Assembly: GCA_017520845.1 (NCBI GenBank)
Contig: JAFXEU010000054.1
Span: 1-48,147, forward strand
Reading direction: 5' to 3'
Source: Kiritimatiellia bacterium
GTDB lineage: Bacteria > Verrucomicrobiota > Kiritimatiellia > RFP12 > UBA1067
Length of the DNA stretch: 48,147 bases
Shown: positions 1-8,986 of the stretch, one piece after another
How the letters are laid out: each line of letters opens with the position of its first letter
Numbering within the stretch: the first letter of the stretch is position 1
The notes under the pieces: generated by a model
The model's database searches: none
The model's input: only the letters and a program-made list of their open reading frames with translations
What the model was told of the DNA's origin: nothing
Made by a program: the position numbers and the translations under genes

Positions 1-612
1 AATGCGATTACGTACAAGGAAGTGTTTCCGTTAATCAAAGATAATAGGTTGTGGCTTGGTGAAAGTATTCATAGTGGAGATAGAGAATTTGGTGTCCCGA
101 AAGAATATCCACTTAATGCGGCTGGATGGCGAATAGATGAAGACGGAAATCATTATATTCGCGTTAAAGGTGTTCGTTGGTTCACGAATCTTGAACATGG
201 GCGGCGGCATCAACCGTTGCAGTTGATGACGATGGCGGATAACATTAAGTTTTCGCGGCATAAAGATTTGCGCGGCAAAGAGTATCAGAAGTATGATAAT
301 TATGACGCGATAGAAGTTCCTTTTACTGACGCGATACCGAGCGATTATGATGGGGTAATTTTCACCGATCTTACGGTCGCCGACATTTGCGACGGCTTTG
401 TCTATAACGAGCCTGAAGGCAAGGGGCTTTTTGGCTGGGGCGGCAAGCTCGTCATTCAGCCCGAATATCAGCGCAATTACATTTATGCCGACGGTAAGCG
501 CGATGTCGCCGTTGTTGATTCTCTTTTGAAGGGTTATTCGCTCGGGCTTCTTTATTTTGTAAAGACGGCGTCGGGGAGGTATTCCGCGGCTTTTGGATGT
601 TCGTGTTTTTGA
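1..612 (+). pseudogene. EcoRI-type adenine methyltransferase 3' part fused to DUF262 start (remnant)
   Basis: The frame is open from the first base, so the 5' part lies outside the window. Residues corresponding to [13 protein letters not shown] and [14 protein letters not shown] match the C-terminal half of M.EcoRI-type DNA adenine methyltransferases, which normally continue past DYDGV (about 343-357). Here the reading changes at once to [17 protein letters not shown] and [17 protein letters not shown], which belong to the start of DUF262 (GmrSD-like ParB/sulfiredoxin-fold) restriction proteins. The DUF262 part stops after SGRY with a short out-of-frame tail, before its DGQQR motif. The methyltransferase therefore lacks its end and the DUF262 protein lacks its own start and most of its body. 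This is a deletion-scarred R-M locus and probably inactive. Family assignments are from remembered motifs. Confidence 0.75.
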
Positions 613-844
613 GCCGAAGGAAACTAAAGCCGTTTACGCGAGGCAGACTAAAGAAGCGGAAAAGAAGGGCGTTTCGAATTGTCCTTTGTGCGCTCTCGGG
701 CACGCAGCAAACGCAAAGCGAATCTGGAAGTTCAGCGAAATGGACGCAGATCACGTAACAGCCTGGTCAAAGGGCGGGACTACCAGCATAGCCAACTGCC
801 AAATGCTCTGCAAAACGCACAACCGAGCTAAGGGGAATCGGTAA
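593..844 (+). pseudogene. HNH endonuclease C-terminal remnant of a DUF262-HNH protein
   Basis: This frame holds a C-terminal HNH module: a CPLC pair (NCPLCALG), then MDADHVTAWSKGG, then NCQMLCKTHNRAKG, which is the usual zinc-and-HNH arrangement at the end of DUF262-HNH restriction proteins. It overlaps the preceding DUF262 fragment in another frame, and the middle of the protein is missing. The junction falls at about 575-592. The apparent TTG start at 593 is probably not a real start, since there is no ribosome binding site and [13 protein letters not shown] reads like the interior of the family. It is most simply the 3' end of the same broken gene. Confidence 0.75.
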
Positions 845-856
845 TCAGTCATTTTA

Positions 857-865
857 TGGTAAAAT
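857..865 (+). promoter_or_regulatory. Extended -10 promoter, probably leaderless
   Basis: TGGTAAAAT: TG at 857-858 and TAAAAT at 860-865. There is no -35-like hexamer 16-18 bp upstream. The ATG of the next gene begins 6 nt after the hexamer, so the likely first transcribed base is the A of the start codon. Confidence 0.55.
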
Positions 866-871
866 ATACGT

Positions 872-3577
872 ATGTTAGATTTTCTTTTCAGCGAGGCGGT
901 GATGGCTAAGATTGGCGCGGCGTTGGTTGTCGCGCTCTTGGCGATCGCTTTTGGGAAAATCTTGCTTTCGATGGTGGGGCGGTTTGTCAGGTTTTGGCTT
1001 AAGTTGCCAGTGTTAGCTAAAGTAATTCTACCAGCTGTCCTGATTGTGTTTTGTCTTCACGGCAGTATGAAAAATAGAGGTGCGTTCTCGATTAGATCGC
1101 CTAATGCTGCAACGGTTAGCGATATTGATATCGAGCGCGGGTTTAAGTTGGAGAGCGTCGTTACCAACGCGGCGTATTCTTATGAGTTTACGAGTAATGC
1201 CGTTCGCAATGCGGCGTGGCATTTGGCGGGCGGGCATAGCGCCTTTAACCAGTATAATCTCGGGTGGTCGTTTCCAATGGGAGAAAACAGTTACGATCAT
1301 ATTATTGCTTTTCAAGAGGGGAGCGTATTTCATAATCCGCGTGATGAACATCCGCTTTTTAGACTTTATGATGGGGTTCTTTCGTTTGTCCCGGGATATT
1401 CAGACTTCTGGAGTCTTATTGACGATAATCGCGGCGTTTTTACGTGGCGCAATGTTGTTCCGTACGATAAGACGAATGAGGTGCTTTCGGTTCAATTGGA
1501 GCTTATTAAGAACGGAGATTTTACGATTCGCTCGAATGGGCTTGAGAATGTTTATCGGCGGATTAGCCCCGATGATTGGGATAATGATGGGTTGGCTAAC
1601 GAGGTCGATAATGCGCCGAAGAGTTATGACGGAGATTTCTTTGGTGTTGCGTCGCCATTGCCCGAAGGAGCTCTTGAGTCAGCGTACTGCTGGGTTGATC
1701 TTTGTGTTACGGGAGTTATTGATACTGCTACTGTGCGCGTCACGTGCGATGGACCGAGCGATTTAGGTGATCAGGTTATTATCGCACGGACGAATGAAGT
1801 ATTTAGAGTTCCGCTTTTAAAGGGGGCGTATTATGATGTTGAAAGTACGCTTCCGATCTGCGTTGTTGATCAATCTAGTGGTAATATCGAGGTTTCATGC
1901 AATGATTGCTGGGAGTATCATCATCCTTCAGTAAGTCATCATTATTTGAGTGTCAGTTATTATGTAGATTTTTGGCTTGAGAACAGCGGTAATCGTTGTG
2001 AACTTAAAAGTTCTGAGAATATCGGCGCGGCAGTTTCCGATGTAACCGGCGCTTGTTGTAAGTCGGATATTACTTCGCTCGGCTTCAGGTGGTGCTGCAA
2101 CGCGAGCTGTAATTGTAACGGGGATCACGAGCATTATCTCAATGGTCTTATTTCGTGGGAAGGGTATACGACATGGGTTGGCTCGTGGGTTTATTGTGCG
2201 TGTGCTGAGGATGATTCTTCGGAAGAGGAGAGTGAGCCGCCGATAAGCTTGTCGCTCTCGATTCCGTGCGTTATATTCACGAATAATGACGGAACGGCCG
2301 AGAAGTCGGATTTGGCGCCGTTGTCGATTTCCTTTGTTGCGCCCGTAACTACGAATGGTGTTGTGGTTGTTGATTCTCCTGAAGATACGAATGATATAGC
2401 GATTTGGGCGGACACGAATAAAACCCAACGGGTAGATTTTCCTATTGTATTGCCTGTTGAAGGTACGTCTTTTTCTACGAATCTATATGTGGAAGGCCTT
2501 TATTCCAGTTATTCTGAAGATGCGATTGTTTTGTGTGCGAATTGGAAAGAAGAAGAGAGCGGAACTGCAAAAATGTCTGTTACAAGACGTTATACTATTT
2601 ATTATCCAGTTGCTAATGTGATTAACAGCACTCTTTATGATAATGGGCGGCTATGTAATCCATCTGGAATAATAGTCGGGTCAAATGCGTGTTTTGTTGT
2701 TGATTTCCCCGATTTAACGCCACCGTCATCAGACATAAAGTGGAGTGTGGTTGAAGGTTTGGCGCGTTTTGTCGGAGGAGATACGGGAAGCAAGGTCTAT
2801 GTTACAAGCGACATTCCAAATCAAATCGTTAAGCTTCGCGTTCAGGTTGGCGATTGTGTAAGCCGGCCGATAGAGTTTACCGCGTTTGCGGTCGAGCCTC
2901 TTTCGGTTAAGACGACGATATGGATAGTCGGCAATAAGGATGGCACTTATTTTGCGCGAACAGAAAATGAAGTAAGAAAAATGATAATGGATGTTAATAA
3001 AATTTACGAGCAGATTGGTGTTTCGTTTTATATTGATTCTATTTCGTATACGAATCGTGATGAGTTTTTGGATATTAGTGTTAATCAAGTAACAGAAAAT
3101 TTAACGATGCGAAGAAATTTAGTAAACATATCAACTAATACTGGTGGTATAGAGCTGTATTTTAACAATCGAATTTCAAAATCTTCAGTAGCCAATCATG
3201 ATTCCTATGGGATTGTATTGACGACTAACGCTACTGCGATGACCTTAGCGCATGAACTAGGACATGCTTTTGGATGTTCAGATATTTATCCGAAAGGCCG
3301 ATTGCCGCCAAGACCGTCTCTTCCAGAATCTTTCCCTAAAGAAGAATTTGCTCCATTCGATTGGAATAATGGAACGGGTTCTCGATATTACGAATTTTCA
3401 ATTACACAAGAAACATTAATTAAAAGGGTGTTGATGTATGGGGTTCGCCATGAGGATAAGCGAGATATATCGTTAGGGCCGATATATGGCTTTACTAAGT
3501 ATGATAACGATGCAGGATTGGTTGATGTGGGATTTTTTAGAGGGAGTTCACGAAAGCAGATAATGATTCATCGATAA
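872..3577 (+). CDS. Large membrane-anchored protein with metzincin-type metalloprotease domain
   Basis: 901 aa. Two hydrophobic segments near the N terminus (about residues 10-34 and 45-63) suggest membrane anchoring or an unusual export signal. A calcium-binding-like DWDNDGLANEVDNAP stretch lies near residue 235. Cysteine-rich and beta-rich regions follow (about 390-450), then a long extracellular-looking body. At residues 794-804 is HELGHAFGCSD, which fits the HExxHxxGxxD zinc site of metzincins; LMYG near residue 854 could be the Met-turn. The C-terminal 200 residues are thus probably a zinc peptidase acting outside the cytoplasm. The start at 872 fits a leaderless promoter; an alternative ATG at 902 would shorten the first hydrophobic segment. 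The substrate is unknown. It is followed 15 bp later by 3593-4354. Confidence 0.65.
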   Translation: MLDFLFSEAVMAKIGAALVVALLAIAFGKILLSMVGRFVRFWLKLPVLAKVILPAVLIVFCLHGSMKNRGAFSIRSPNAATVSDIDIERGFKLESVVTNAAYSYEFTSNAVRNAAWHLAGGHSAFNQYNLGWSFPMGENSYDHIIAFQEGSVFHNPRDEHPLFRLYDGVLSFVPGYSDFWSLIDDNRGVFTWRNVVPYDKTNEVLSVQLELIKNGDFTIRSNGLENVYRRISPDDWDNDGLANEVDNAPKSYDGDFFGVASPLPEGALESAYCWVDLCVTGVIDTATVRVTCDGPSDLGDQVIIARTNEVFRVPLLKGAYYDVESTLPICVVDQSSGNIEVSCNDCWEYHHPSVSHHYLSVSYYVDFWLENSGNRCELKSSENIGAAVSDVTGACCKSDITSLGFRWCCNASCNCNGDHEHYLNGLISWEGYTTWVGSWVYCACAEDDSSEEESEPPISLSLSIPCVIFTNNDGTAEKSDLAPLSISFVAPVTTNGVVVVDSPEDTNDIAIWADTNKTQRVDFPIVLPVEGTSFSTNLYVEGLYSSYSEDAIVLCANWKEEESGTAKMSVTRRYTIYYPVANVINSTLYDNGRLCNPSGIIVGSNACFVVDFPDLTPPSSDIKWSVVEGLARFVGGDTGSKVYVTSDIPNQIVKLRVQVGDCVSRPIEFTAFAVEPLSVKTTIWIVGNKDGTYFARTENEVRKMIMDVNKIYEQIGVSFYIDSISYTNRDEFLDISVNQVTENLTMRRNLVNISTNTGGIELYFNNRISKSSVANHDSYGIVLTTNATAMTLAHELGHAFGCSDIYPKGRLPPRPSLPESFPKEEFAPFDWNNGTGSRYYEFSITQETLIKRVLMYGVRHEDKRDISLGPIYGFTKYDNDAGLVDVGFFRGSSRKQIMIHR

Positions 3578-3592
3578 TACCAAGGAGTTTAT

Positions 3593-4354
3593 ATGAAAGA
3601 AAAAATTTTTATTTTAATTATTCTCATAACTAATGTCTTTGTTATGTATGCAACTAATCAGGTAGAGCGAGTTGCAGAGTTGGAAATGATTAGTCTCATA
3701 GAGCCAGCTGATGATTTGACTCGCGAATTTGTGTTGCCGACTCCGTTAGATGTAAAGAAGAAGTATAATATTACGGATATTCAGTTGCGCCAAGATATTG
3801 AGATATTGACTAAGAAGTATAATGCACAAGAAACAAATGAGCAAAATCGATTATCTCGCATAATATCCGTTTGCTGGCTTGGCTTGTATGGAACTACAAA
3901 TAATTTAGCATATTTAAAAACGATTATGGATAATCCTAATGATTATGCTCAGGAAGCAGCAATGGAGTCTTGTATTGAGTTGTTGAAAATGACGCCAGAA
4001 TTAATTCCTTTAGTTCGTGATGTGGCTACAAATCGTGTTCGCTATTCGGTAGAATTAAAAAAACGTTCTTATAGGATTTTGCAAGGATTATCAGTTCCAG
4101 GATTAAGTCCTGCTTATGTCTCTAATATGAATGTGCGTGTTCGAATAGCATCATATTTTCTTGAGCGTGCTGCAGAGGAAGAAGATTCTACTTTGTATGT
4201 AGATCAAGTAGCTTGTGAGCTTAATCCTTCGTATCGACACAGTCAACAACGGCGTGATAATCTTGCTCGACTTCGCAAGCCAGGATTAACAGGTTTGCCA
4301 GCTCAAATTTATGATGCAGCTCAGCGCGACGCACAACCGAAGGAGGAGGAATGA
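3593..4354 (+). CDS. Exported HEAT-like repeat protein of unknown function
   Basis: 253 aa, preceded by a good ribosome binding site (AAGGAG at 3582-3587). The first 20 residues form a signal peptide or membrane anchor (KIFILIILITNVFVMYA). The rest is helical, with spaced hydrophobic pairs resembling HEAT-type repeats (for example YLKTIMDNPNDYAQEAAME and RYSVELKKRSYRILQGL). No catalytic motif is visible. It lies between the metalloprotease and a short exported protein that overlaps its stop codon, so the three are probably one transcript. The DNA here is clearly more AT-rich than the carbohydrate island. I do not recognise a named family. Confidence 0.6.
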   Translation: MKEKIFILIILITNVFVMYATNQVERVAELEMISLIEPADDLTREFVLPTPLDVKKKYNITDIQLRQDIEILTKKYNAQETNEQNRLSRIISVCWLGLYGTTNNLAYLKTIMDNPNDYAQEAAMESCIELLKMTPELIPLVRDVATNRVRYSVELKKRSYRILQGLSVPGLSPAYVSNMNVRVRIASYFLERAAEEEDSTLYVDQVACELNPSYRHSQQRRDNLARLRKPGLTGLPAQIYDAAQRDAQPKEEE

Positions 4355-4884
4355 CAGGCGCGCTTTTATTAGCTACGACTTTAAATGTCGGCTCTTTGCC
4401 TCCGATCGAACATTCGGATTGCGAGGTGTCGACGAATGTCGTTTTGGCGACATCGCCTAAAATGAGCGAGATGGGATTTATACTTTCTCTCTTCTCGACG
4501 CCGAGTAATGTTGTTGAGGTCGCCTTTGGAACTGATGCTGATTTGAATGGGGATATCTCGCGGAAGGAAACGGAACTGATTGTCGGATGTGAATGCGGCG
4601 TTTGGCAGATTGTTGATCCAAAAAACGGGAATAAGTATATTTATGGCGAGTCGTCAGGCGACAGCGAGTTTAAATGGAATGCCTGGATGCCTGCAAGGCG
4701 CGATTCAAAGCGATTGCGGGCAAAGCTGAACGGAAATGAAGCGGTGACGCAAATTCCTCGCGGCACGGTGTTTTTTAAACGCGCTTGGACGCATTGTAAA
4801 ATTGTTTCTCGCGGAAGTGGTGTGTGTTTCAGAAGTTTGAATGTCAATCAATCGAATGGCAGGTTTTACATTATCGTAAGGTGA
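4351..4884 (+). CDS. Hypothetical protein with EF-hand-like loop, third gene of the metalloprotease operon
   Basis: 177 aa. Its ATG overlaps the stop of the previous gene (ATGA, 4351-4354), with AGGAGGAGG just upstream, which shows translational coupling. Residues VAFGTDADLNGDISRKETEL contain a DxDxNGDIS loop of the EF-hand/dockerin type followed by an acidic residue. There is a mildly hydrophobic start but no convincing cleavage site. The C-terminal half ends with NGRFYIIVR, and the double beta-helix protein at 19653-22328 ends similarly with FHIIVR. Function unknown; by context it belongs with the metalloprotease and the HEAT-like protein. It is followed directly by a strong intrinsic terminator. 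Confidence 0.55.
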   Translation: MTGALLLATTLNVGSLPPIEHSDCEVSTNVVLATSPKMSEMGFILSLFSTPSNVVEVAFGTDADLNGDISRKETELIVGCECGVWQIVDPKNGNKYIYGESSGDSEFKWNAWMPARRDSKRLRAKLNGNEAVTQIPRGTVFFKRAWTHCKIVSRGSGVCFRSLNVNQSNGRFYIIVR

Positions 4885-4888
4885 TATT

Positions 4889-4939
4889 TACCTTCGCATT
4901 TTTAAAAATGTGAAGGTATGATATAACTCTTTTTTTTTA
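4889..4939 (+). terminator. Rho-independent terminator of the 872-4884 operon
   Basis: A 13-bp stem (4889-4901 pairing with 4906-4918, one G-U pair) with a TTAA loop is followed by a T9 run at 4931-4939. It sits just after the stop codon at 4884. Confidence 0.85.
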
Positions 4940-4950
4940 CATGAAATTTA

Positions 4951-4984
4951 CATTCCTTCGTGAGCGAAGCGAACGAAGGGAATG
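4951..4984. terminator. Inverted repeat between convergent operons
   Basis: CATTCCTTCGT (4951-4961) pairs with ACGAAGGGAATG (4973-4984) with one bulge. It lies 6 bp beyond the stop of the minus-strand GH116 gene, so it probably ends that transcript, although no clear T-run follows on the minus strand. Confidence 0.45.
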
Positions 4985-4989
4985 CTATT

Positions 4990-7368
4990 TTATCTTGCGG
5001 AGCGGCTGATAAGATCGTTTACATCGCCGCCGTGAGTCTTGAGCCACGCTAAAAGACAGTTCCAGCTCGCCATGGAACGTGCGTAGTTATGTCCGCATTC
5101 AGGCTCATTGAAGGGATTGCGCTTAAGACCTTCGTGACGATCGCGAATAGCCTTTATTACTGTAAGCGCATCTTTGTCAAAGCCTTGGAATATCATTTCG
5201 GCGGCGGCGACATATTCAAAGCCTGTCATAACCTCGCCGAAATACGGGAAGGGTATCTTCTCGCGACCGCGGGGCCAGCTGCCCATGAGAAGGCCCGCCT
5301 CGTCGCCGACGCAGTATGAGCGCATATTGTTGAAGTGGCGCGTGAAATCCTGGAGGAAGTTGTACTTCATGATCGAACGGCACGTCGTTTTCAGGTTTTC
5401 TTTTTCAGCGAGATCGCCCAAATCCCAAAGGTGCGCCATCTGCTGGCCGACGAGCTGGTCGACGAGGCAGCATTTGCCGAGCTGGTATCTCAGTTCGCCG
5501 CGGCCTTCCGGTATTCGCTGCTCGTAATACTCTCCGTTAAAGAGTTCTTCGTCAATGCGCTTGGAACCCTTTTCGAAAATGGCGCGGCATTCGGCTGCAA
5601 AATCTTTGTCGCCTGTTGCTTTCGCCATTTCTTCGGCCGCTCTGAGGGCGCCCAAGTACCAAAAGCCCATCTGTGAATTAGGACCGTAGTAGTTGACGTC
5701 CATCGTGTTGTGCTGTTCGCCGTCCATAAGGCCAGACTTTTTAGCGTCCCACCCGACCGTTTGCCATTCTTTATCCCACTTGTGGACGCCCTCGCCGCAC
5801 CATGCGAATTCGAGCGCTTTTCTTACCTTTGGCCAAATCGATTTAAGCCACGCGTCGTCTCCGCTTATTTTCCAGTCGCGGTAGACCTTCATGATCGTTC
5901 CCATCTGGCCGTCGGCGGCGACAGCGCCTTTAAGTTCCGAGCCGAGCGGCAAGGGCGTTCTGAAGTCCATCGCCCCGGTCTTGGGGTTCATCGAATAATT
6001 GAACTCTACGTCGCGCATCGAACGCGCAAGATCTGGAAAGAGGCACGCTACGGCGTTCTCGTAATTCCAGACGTGTGTGCAGCTGCCGTGGCAGGAGCCC
6101 TCGTGATGGAACGAGCCCTCCCAACCCATAAAGTGGCCGCTCGGGATGCGGAAGACGGTCTGGCTTTTCAGGACGGCGAGATTGGAGAGCGCGGCCTCTT
6201 TTATCACGTCGGGCGCATCAAGAGCGATGATCTTGCGCGTGAAAGCGAGAGAGCGTTTTTCAAGCTCTTCAAGACGCGGCACGATTTTGAGCGCGGCGTC
6301 TTTCGCGTCCGTGTAGTGCTTGGAGTACCAGTTTCCGACAATCGTCTTATCGTCTTCCCATGCCTGACGGTTGGGGAAGTTCCATGTAAAGGCGAAGCGG
6401 AAGGAGTCTTTGGACTTCGCTTTTACGGATTTTTTAACGCACAGTGCGCCGTGTGGCGTTGTTTTCTCTTCATTTTCGATCGTCTTAAGGTTTCCGTCGT
6501 CGGATAGATCGTCCCAGAATTCAAGAATCGTTCTGCGCCAGCTGTTTTCTGCGCATTTCGTCTTATAAGAGATATCAGCCTTGGTTTCGGGCGTTGAGAG
6601 CGCGAACGTTCCCCATGCCGTAGAATTAGTTTCGACGCCGTCCGAAAGGCACATGACACCTTTAAGGCCCGCCTCGTCGAAATAGACGGTTTTGTTGTCC
6701 TTCTCTCCGCTTGTACGCGTAAGGCGGCGCCATGTAAAGCCGGTCATCTTGCCGTCGTTGCCGACGGTGTTTCTTACGAACGCGGCGATGGAAACTTCGA
6801 GCGGTTCGCCGGAGAGATTTTCCACTTCATATTCAAGCGATGCGACGGGGAGGGAGCTCGCTGCGCTGTCGCCGGGAATAAAGGGCGAGAAGCCTTTGAT
6901 ATTAACTTTGACCGGTAGATCTTTGTCGCTTAAATAAACTGTTCCGAACGGAAAAGCCCCATCAAAAGTCGCGTTTCTGAAGCGCGGCAGACCCGCCTGA
7001 GGAACGCTGTTGCCTTCGTCCGCGTAAAGCTCGGTCGGATGAAGAGGGCCTGCGAGCATGGTTGCCGATTCATGGGTTTTACCCTTAACGCGGATCGCAA
7101 AGAACGTCCGCGAGTCGGCTTGGCGCTCCAGCTCGCTCATCGTTTTGTTGGGTCTGTTCATGATTTCCCAGTCGACGAGTTCGCCGCGTCCCGAAAGCGA
7201 AATCGCGCCGCAACCGATGCCGCCCATAGGTAGCGCGATGCGCAAGGTGTGTTCGGAATCGAAGTGCTTTACGACGGGCCATTCCTCTGCCGTGGCGGTC
7301 AAGGAGATCAAGGAACATCCTGCGATTAACGCAAGAGCGGACTTGCTTATAAAAGACGTATTTTTCAT
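4990..7368 (-). CDS. GH116-like (DUF608) glycoside hydrolase, exported
   Basis: 792 aa. A signal peptide occupies residues 1-27 (hydrophobic core ALALIAGCSLISLTATA). The N-terminal domain carries PMGGIGCGAISLSGRGELVD, typical of the GH116/DUF608 beta-sandwich that opens with a glycine-rich loop. The C-terminal half is an (alpha/alpha)6 barrel with GHFMGWEGSFHHEGSCHG, then SGLMDGEQHNTMDVNYYGPN, matching the conserved E/D-rich active-site region of GH116 enzymes (beta-glucosidase, beta-xylosidase or glucosylceramidase activity in characterised members). The exact sugar cannot be told. It stands alone on the minus strand, divergent from the ZIP transporter. Its promoter is leaderless-type. Confidence 0.8.
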   Translation of the reverse strand: MKNTSFISKSALALIAGCSLISLTATAEEWPVVKHFDSEHTLRIALPMGGIGCGAISLSGRGELVDWEIMNRPNKTMSELERQADSRTFFAIRVKGKTHESATMLAGPLHPTELYADEGNSVPQAGLPRFRNATFDGAFPFGTVYLSDKDLPVKVNIKGFSPFIPGDSAASSLPVASLEYEVENLSGEPLEVSIAAFVRNTVGNDGKMTGFTWRRLTRTSGEKDNKTVYFDEAGLKGVMCLSDGVETNSTAWGTFALSTPETKADISYKTKCAENSWRRTILEFWDDLSDDGNLKTIENEEKTTPHGALCVKKSVKAKSKDSFRFAFTWNFPNRQAWEDDKTIVGNWYSKHYTDAKDAALKIVPRLEELEKRSLAFTRKIIALDAPDVIKEAALSNLAVLKSQTVFRIPSGHFMGWEGSFHHEGSCHGSCTHVWNYENAVACLFPDLARSMRDVEFNYSMNPKTGAMDFRTPLPLGSELKGAVAADGQMGTIMKVYRDWKISGDDAWLKSIWPKVRKALEFAWCGEGVHKWDKEWQTVGWDAKKSGLMDGEQHNTMDVNYYGPNSQMGFWYLGALRAAEEMAKATGDKDFAAECRAIFEKGSKRIDEELFNGEYYEQRIPEGRGELRYQLGKCCLVDQLVGQQMAHLWDLGDLAEKENLKTTCRSIMKYNFLQDFTRHFNNMRSYCVGDEAGLLMGSWPRGREKIPFPYFGEVMTGFEYVAAAEMIFQGFDKDALTVIKAIRDRHEGLKRNPFNEPECGHNYARSMASWNCLLAWLKTHGGDVNDLISRSAR

Positions 7369-7374
7369 TCGGTA

Positions 7375-7380
7375 ATTGTA
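7375..7380 (-). promoter_or_regulatory. Extended -10 of the GH116 gene (leaderless type)
   Basis: On the minus strand the sequence reads TTTGATACAAT, then 6 nt, then ATG at 7368. The TGN extension is present and no ribosome binding site fits in the gap. Confidence 0.6.
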
Positions 7381-7416
7381 TCAAATTATTCTCGCTTTAT
7401 CTATGGATATTCCAAC

Positions 7417-7445
7417 TTGTTTTCGGGTGCGGTATTTGTTAGAAT
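7417..7445 (+). promoter_or_regulatory. Promoter of the ZIP transporter gene
   Basis: TTGTTT (7417-7422), a 17-bp spacer, then TAGAAT (7440-7445) with a TG extension just before it. The leader to the ATG at 7516 is about 65 nt. Confidence 0.6.
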
Positions 7446-7515
7446 TTAAAATGAAATTTTCCCATACGAAGGACGTTTAATTAATGACAGCGGATTTTCC
7501 AGAAATCGATTTTAA

Positions 7516-8268
7516 ATGAAAGTATTGCTGACAGTTCTTTTTTCGGTCGGTTTATCGACGACGGTCGGTGTCGTCGGCGGACTTTTGGTTCGCGCGCTTC
7601 CGCACAGGCTTAACGACATCGTTATGGGCTTTTCGGCCGGCATAATGCTCTCTGCGGCTACGGTGGGGCTTTTGGCGGGCGCGTTCACGCCCGAGCCTCA
7701 ATCGATTCTGCTCGCTGTCGCCGGCGCGCTCACGGGCGCGGCCGTAATAAGTCTGTTAGACCGTTTTGTTCCGCATCTGCATCGGATCGCGGGCGTTGAA
7801 TTTGAAAAGCACCGCTCAAACGGCGCGATCAGCAAATCGCTTCTTTTCGTTGCGGCGCTTGCGATTCATAAGATCCCCGAAGGGCTGGCCGTCGGCGTCA
7901 GTTTCGGGACGGGCGATATCGGCGACGTGGTGACGATTACAACGGCGATTTCGCTTCAGAATATTCCGGAGGCGTTCGTTATCGTAGCGCCGCTTTTTGC
8001 AGTCGGGGTCAGGTCGCCGCGGATAATCGCGATTTCGCTCGGTATCGGAGCTGTAAGCATCTGCTCGGTTTTGTCGGGCTATGCGCTCGTGTCGGTATTC
8101 ACGGGGGTTCTGCCGTTTCTTCTCGCGGCGGCGGGCGGTGCGATGCTATATGTCATCAGCGATGAAATAATTCCCGAAACCCATGCTCACGGGTTTGAGA
8201 AAGGCGCGACGTTCGCGCTGATCGTAGGATTTCTTATCGTCCTCATCCTTCAAAGCGTTTTAGGATAA
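7516..8268 (+). CDS. ZIP-family divalent metal transporter
   Basis: 250 aa, about eight hydrophobic segments covering nearly the whole length, as usual for bacterial ZIP (ZupT/GufA-like) transporters that import Zn2+ and related metals across the inner membrane. Two metal-site signatures are visible: HKIPEGLAVG near residue 118 and QNIPEAFVI near residue 153, the paired HNxPEG-type motifs of transmembrane helices 4 and 5; the second has Q in place of H and EA in place of EG, as in GufA-type members. A cluster of H and E residues near the C terminus (DEIIPETHAHG) also suits metal handling. It is single and divergent from GH116. The substrate is inferred from the family only. Confidence 0.85.
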   Translation: MKVLLTVLFSVGLSTTVGVVGGLLVRALPHRLNDIVMGFSAGIMLSAATVGLLAGAFTPEPQSILLAVAGALTGAAVISLLDRFVPHLHRIAGVEFEKHRSNGAISKSLLFVAALAIHKIPEGLAVGVSFGTGDIGDVVTITTAISLQNIPEAFVIVAPLFAVGVRSPRIIAISLGIGAVSICSVLSGYALVSVFTGVLPFLLAAAGGAMLYVISDEIIPETHAHGFEKGATFALIVGFLIVLILQSVLG

Positions 8269-8365
8269 TATCCCTTCATTCCCCGTCTGAAGCCGTTTGA
8301 GTTCTTTGGAACAGAATCCGGGCGCCGGCGTTTAACCGTGCGGCCGATTCTCGAAGGCCTCGCCG

Positions 8366-8986
8366 TTAAATCCTGATCAGCTGTTTTCTGAGCGCGATTG
8401 CGACGGCCTCGGTGCGGTTCGCCGCGCCGAGTTTTGCGAGTATCGCAAGCACGTGCTCGTTCACGCCGTCGGTGCGGATCCCGAACATTTTTGCGATATC
8501 CTTGTTCGTGAGACCTCTTGCCATCGCCTGGAGGATCTCGAGCTGACGCGGCGTGAGTTCCGGCGCGGGCGGGTCGGTCGAGATCAGCTTCCTGACGGCG
8601 GGCGAGATGACGCGTCCGCCGTTCGCGACCGTGCGTATCGCCGAAAGGAGCTCGCGGTCTTCGGCCGTCTTCATCAGCGCACCCGTCGCGCCTGCCTCTA
8701 TGGCGCGTGATATCTTGTCGGACGTGCCGAACGACGTCAGCACGACGATCTTTGCGGACGGGACGGCGGCACGTATTTCCACCGTCGCCTCCACGCCGTC
8801 CTTGCGCGGCATTACGATGTCCATGATGACCACGTCCGGGGCGAGCTGCTTTGTGCGCGCGACCGCCTCGTTGCCGTCCTTTGCCTCCCCGACGACCTCA
8901 ATCCCGCGTTCCGTGCCGAGAAGGGCGCAGAGGCCGTGCCGGACTATCGCATGGTCGTCCGCGATGAGCACCCTGATGTTCTTCAT
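8366..8986 (-). CDS. NarL/FixJ-family response regulator
   Basis: 206 aa. A receiver domain (about 1-120) has the acidic pair D10/D11, the phospho-acceptor D56 in DVVIMDIVMP, the conserved T/S in VVLTS and a lysine in GALMKT. A LuxR-type helix-turn-helix follows (about 143-203: LTPRQLEILQAMARGLTNKD, then the recognition helix around DGVNEHVLAILAKL). Its ATG overlaps the stop of the sensor kinase gene (8983-8986), so the two are translated together. It probably binds DNA as a phosphorylated dimer. Its position beside the carbohydrate island makes it a candidate regulator of that island, which is an inference. Confidence 0.92.
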   Translation of the reverse strand: MKNIRVLIADDHAIVRHGLCALLGTERGIEVVGEAKDGNEAVARTKQLAPDVVIMDIVMPRKDGVEATVEIRAAVPSAKIVVLTSFGTSDKISRAIEAGATGALMKTAEDRELLSAIRTVANGGRVISPAVRKLISTDPPAPELTPRQLEILQAMARGLTNKDIAKMFGIRTDGVNEHVLAILAKLGAANRTEAVAIALRKQLIRI

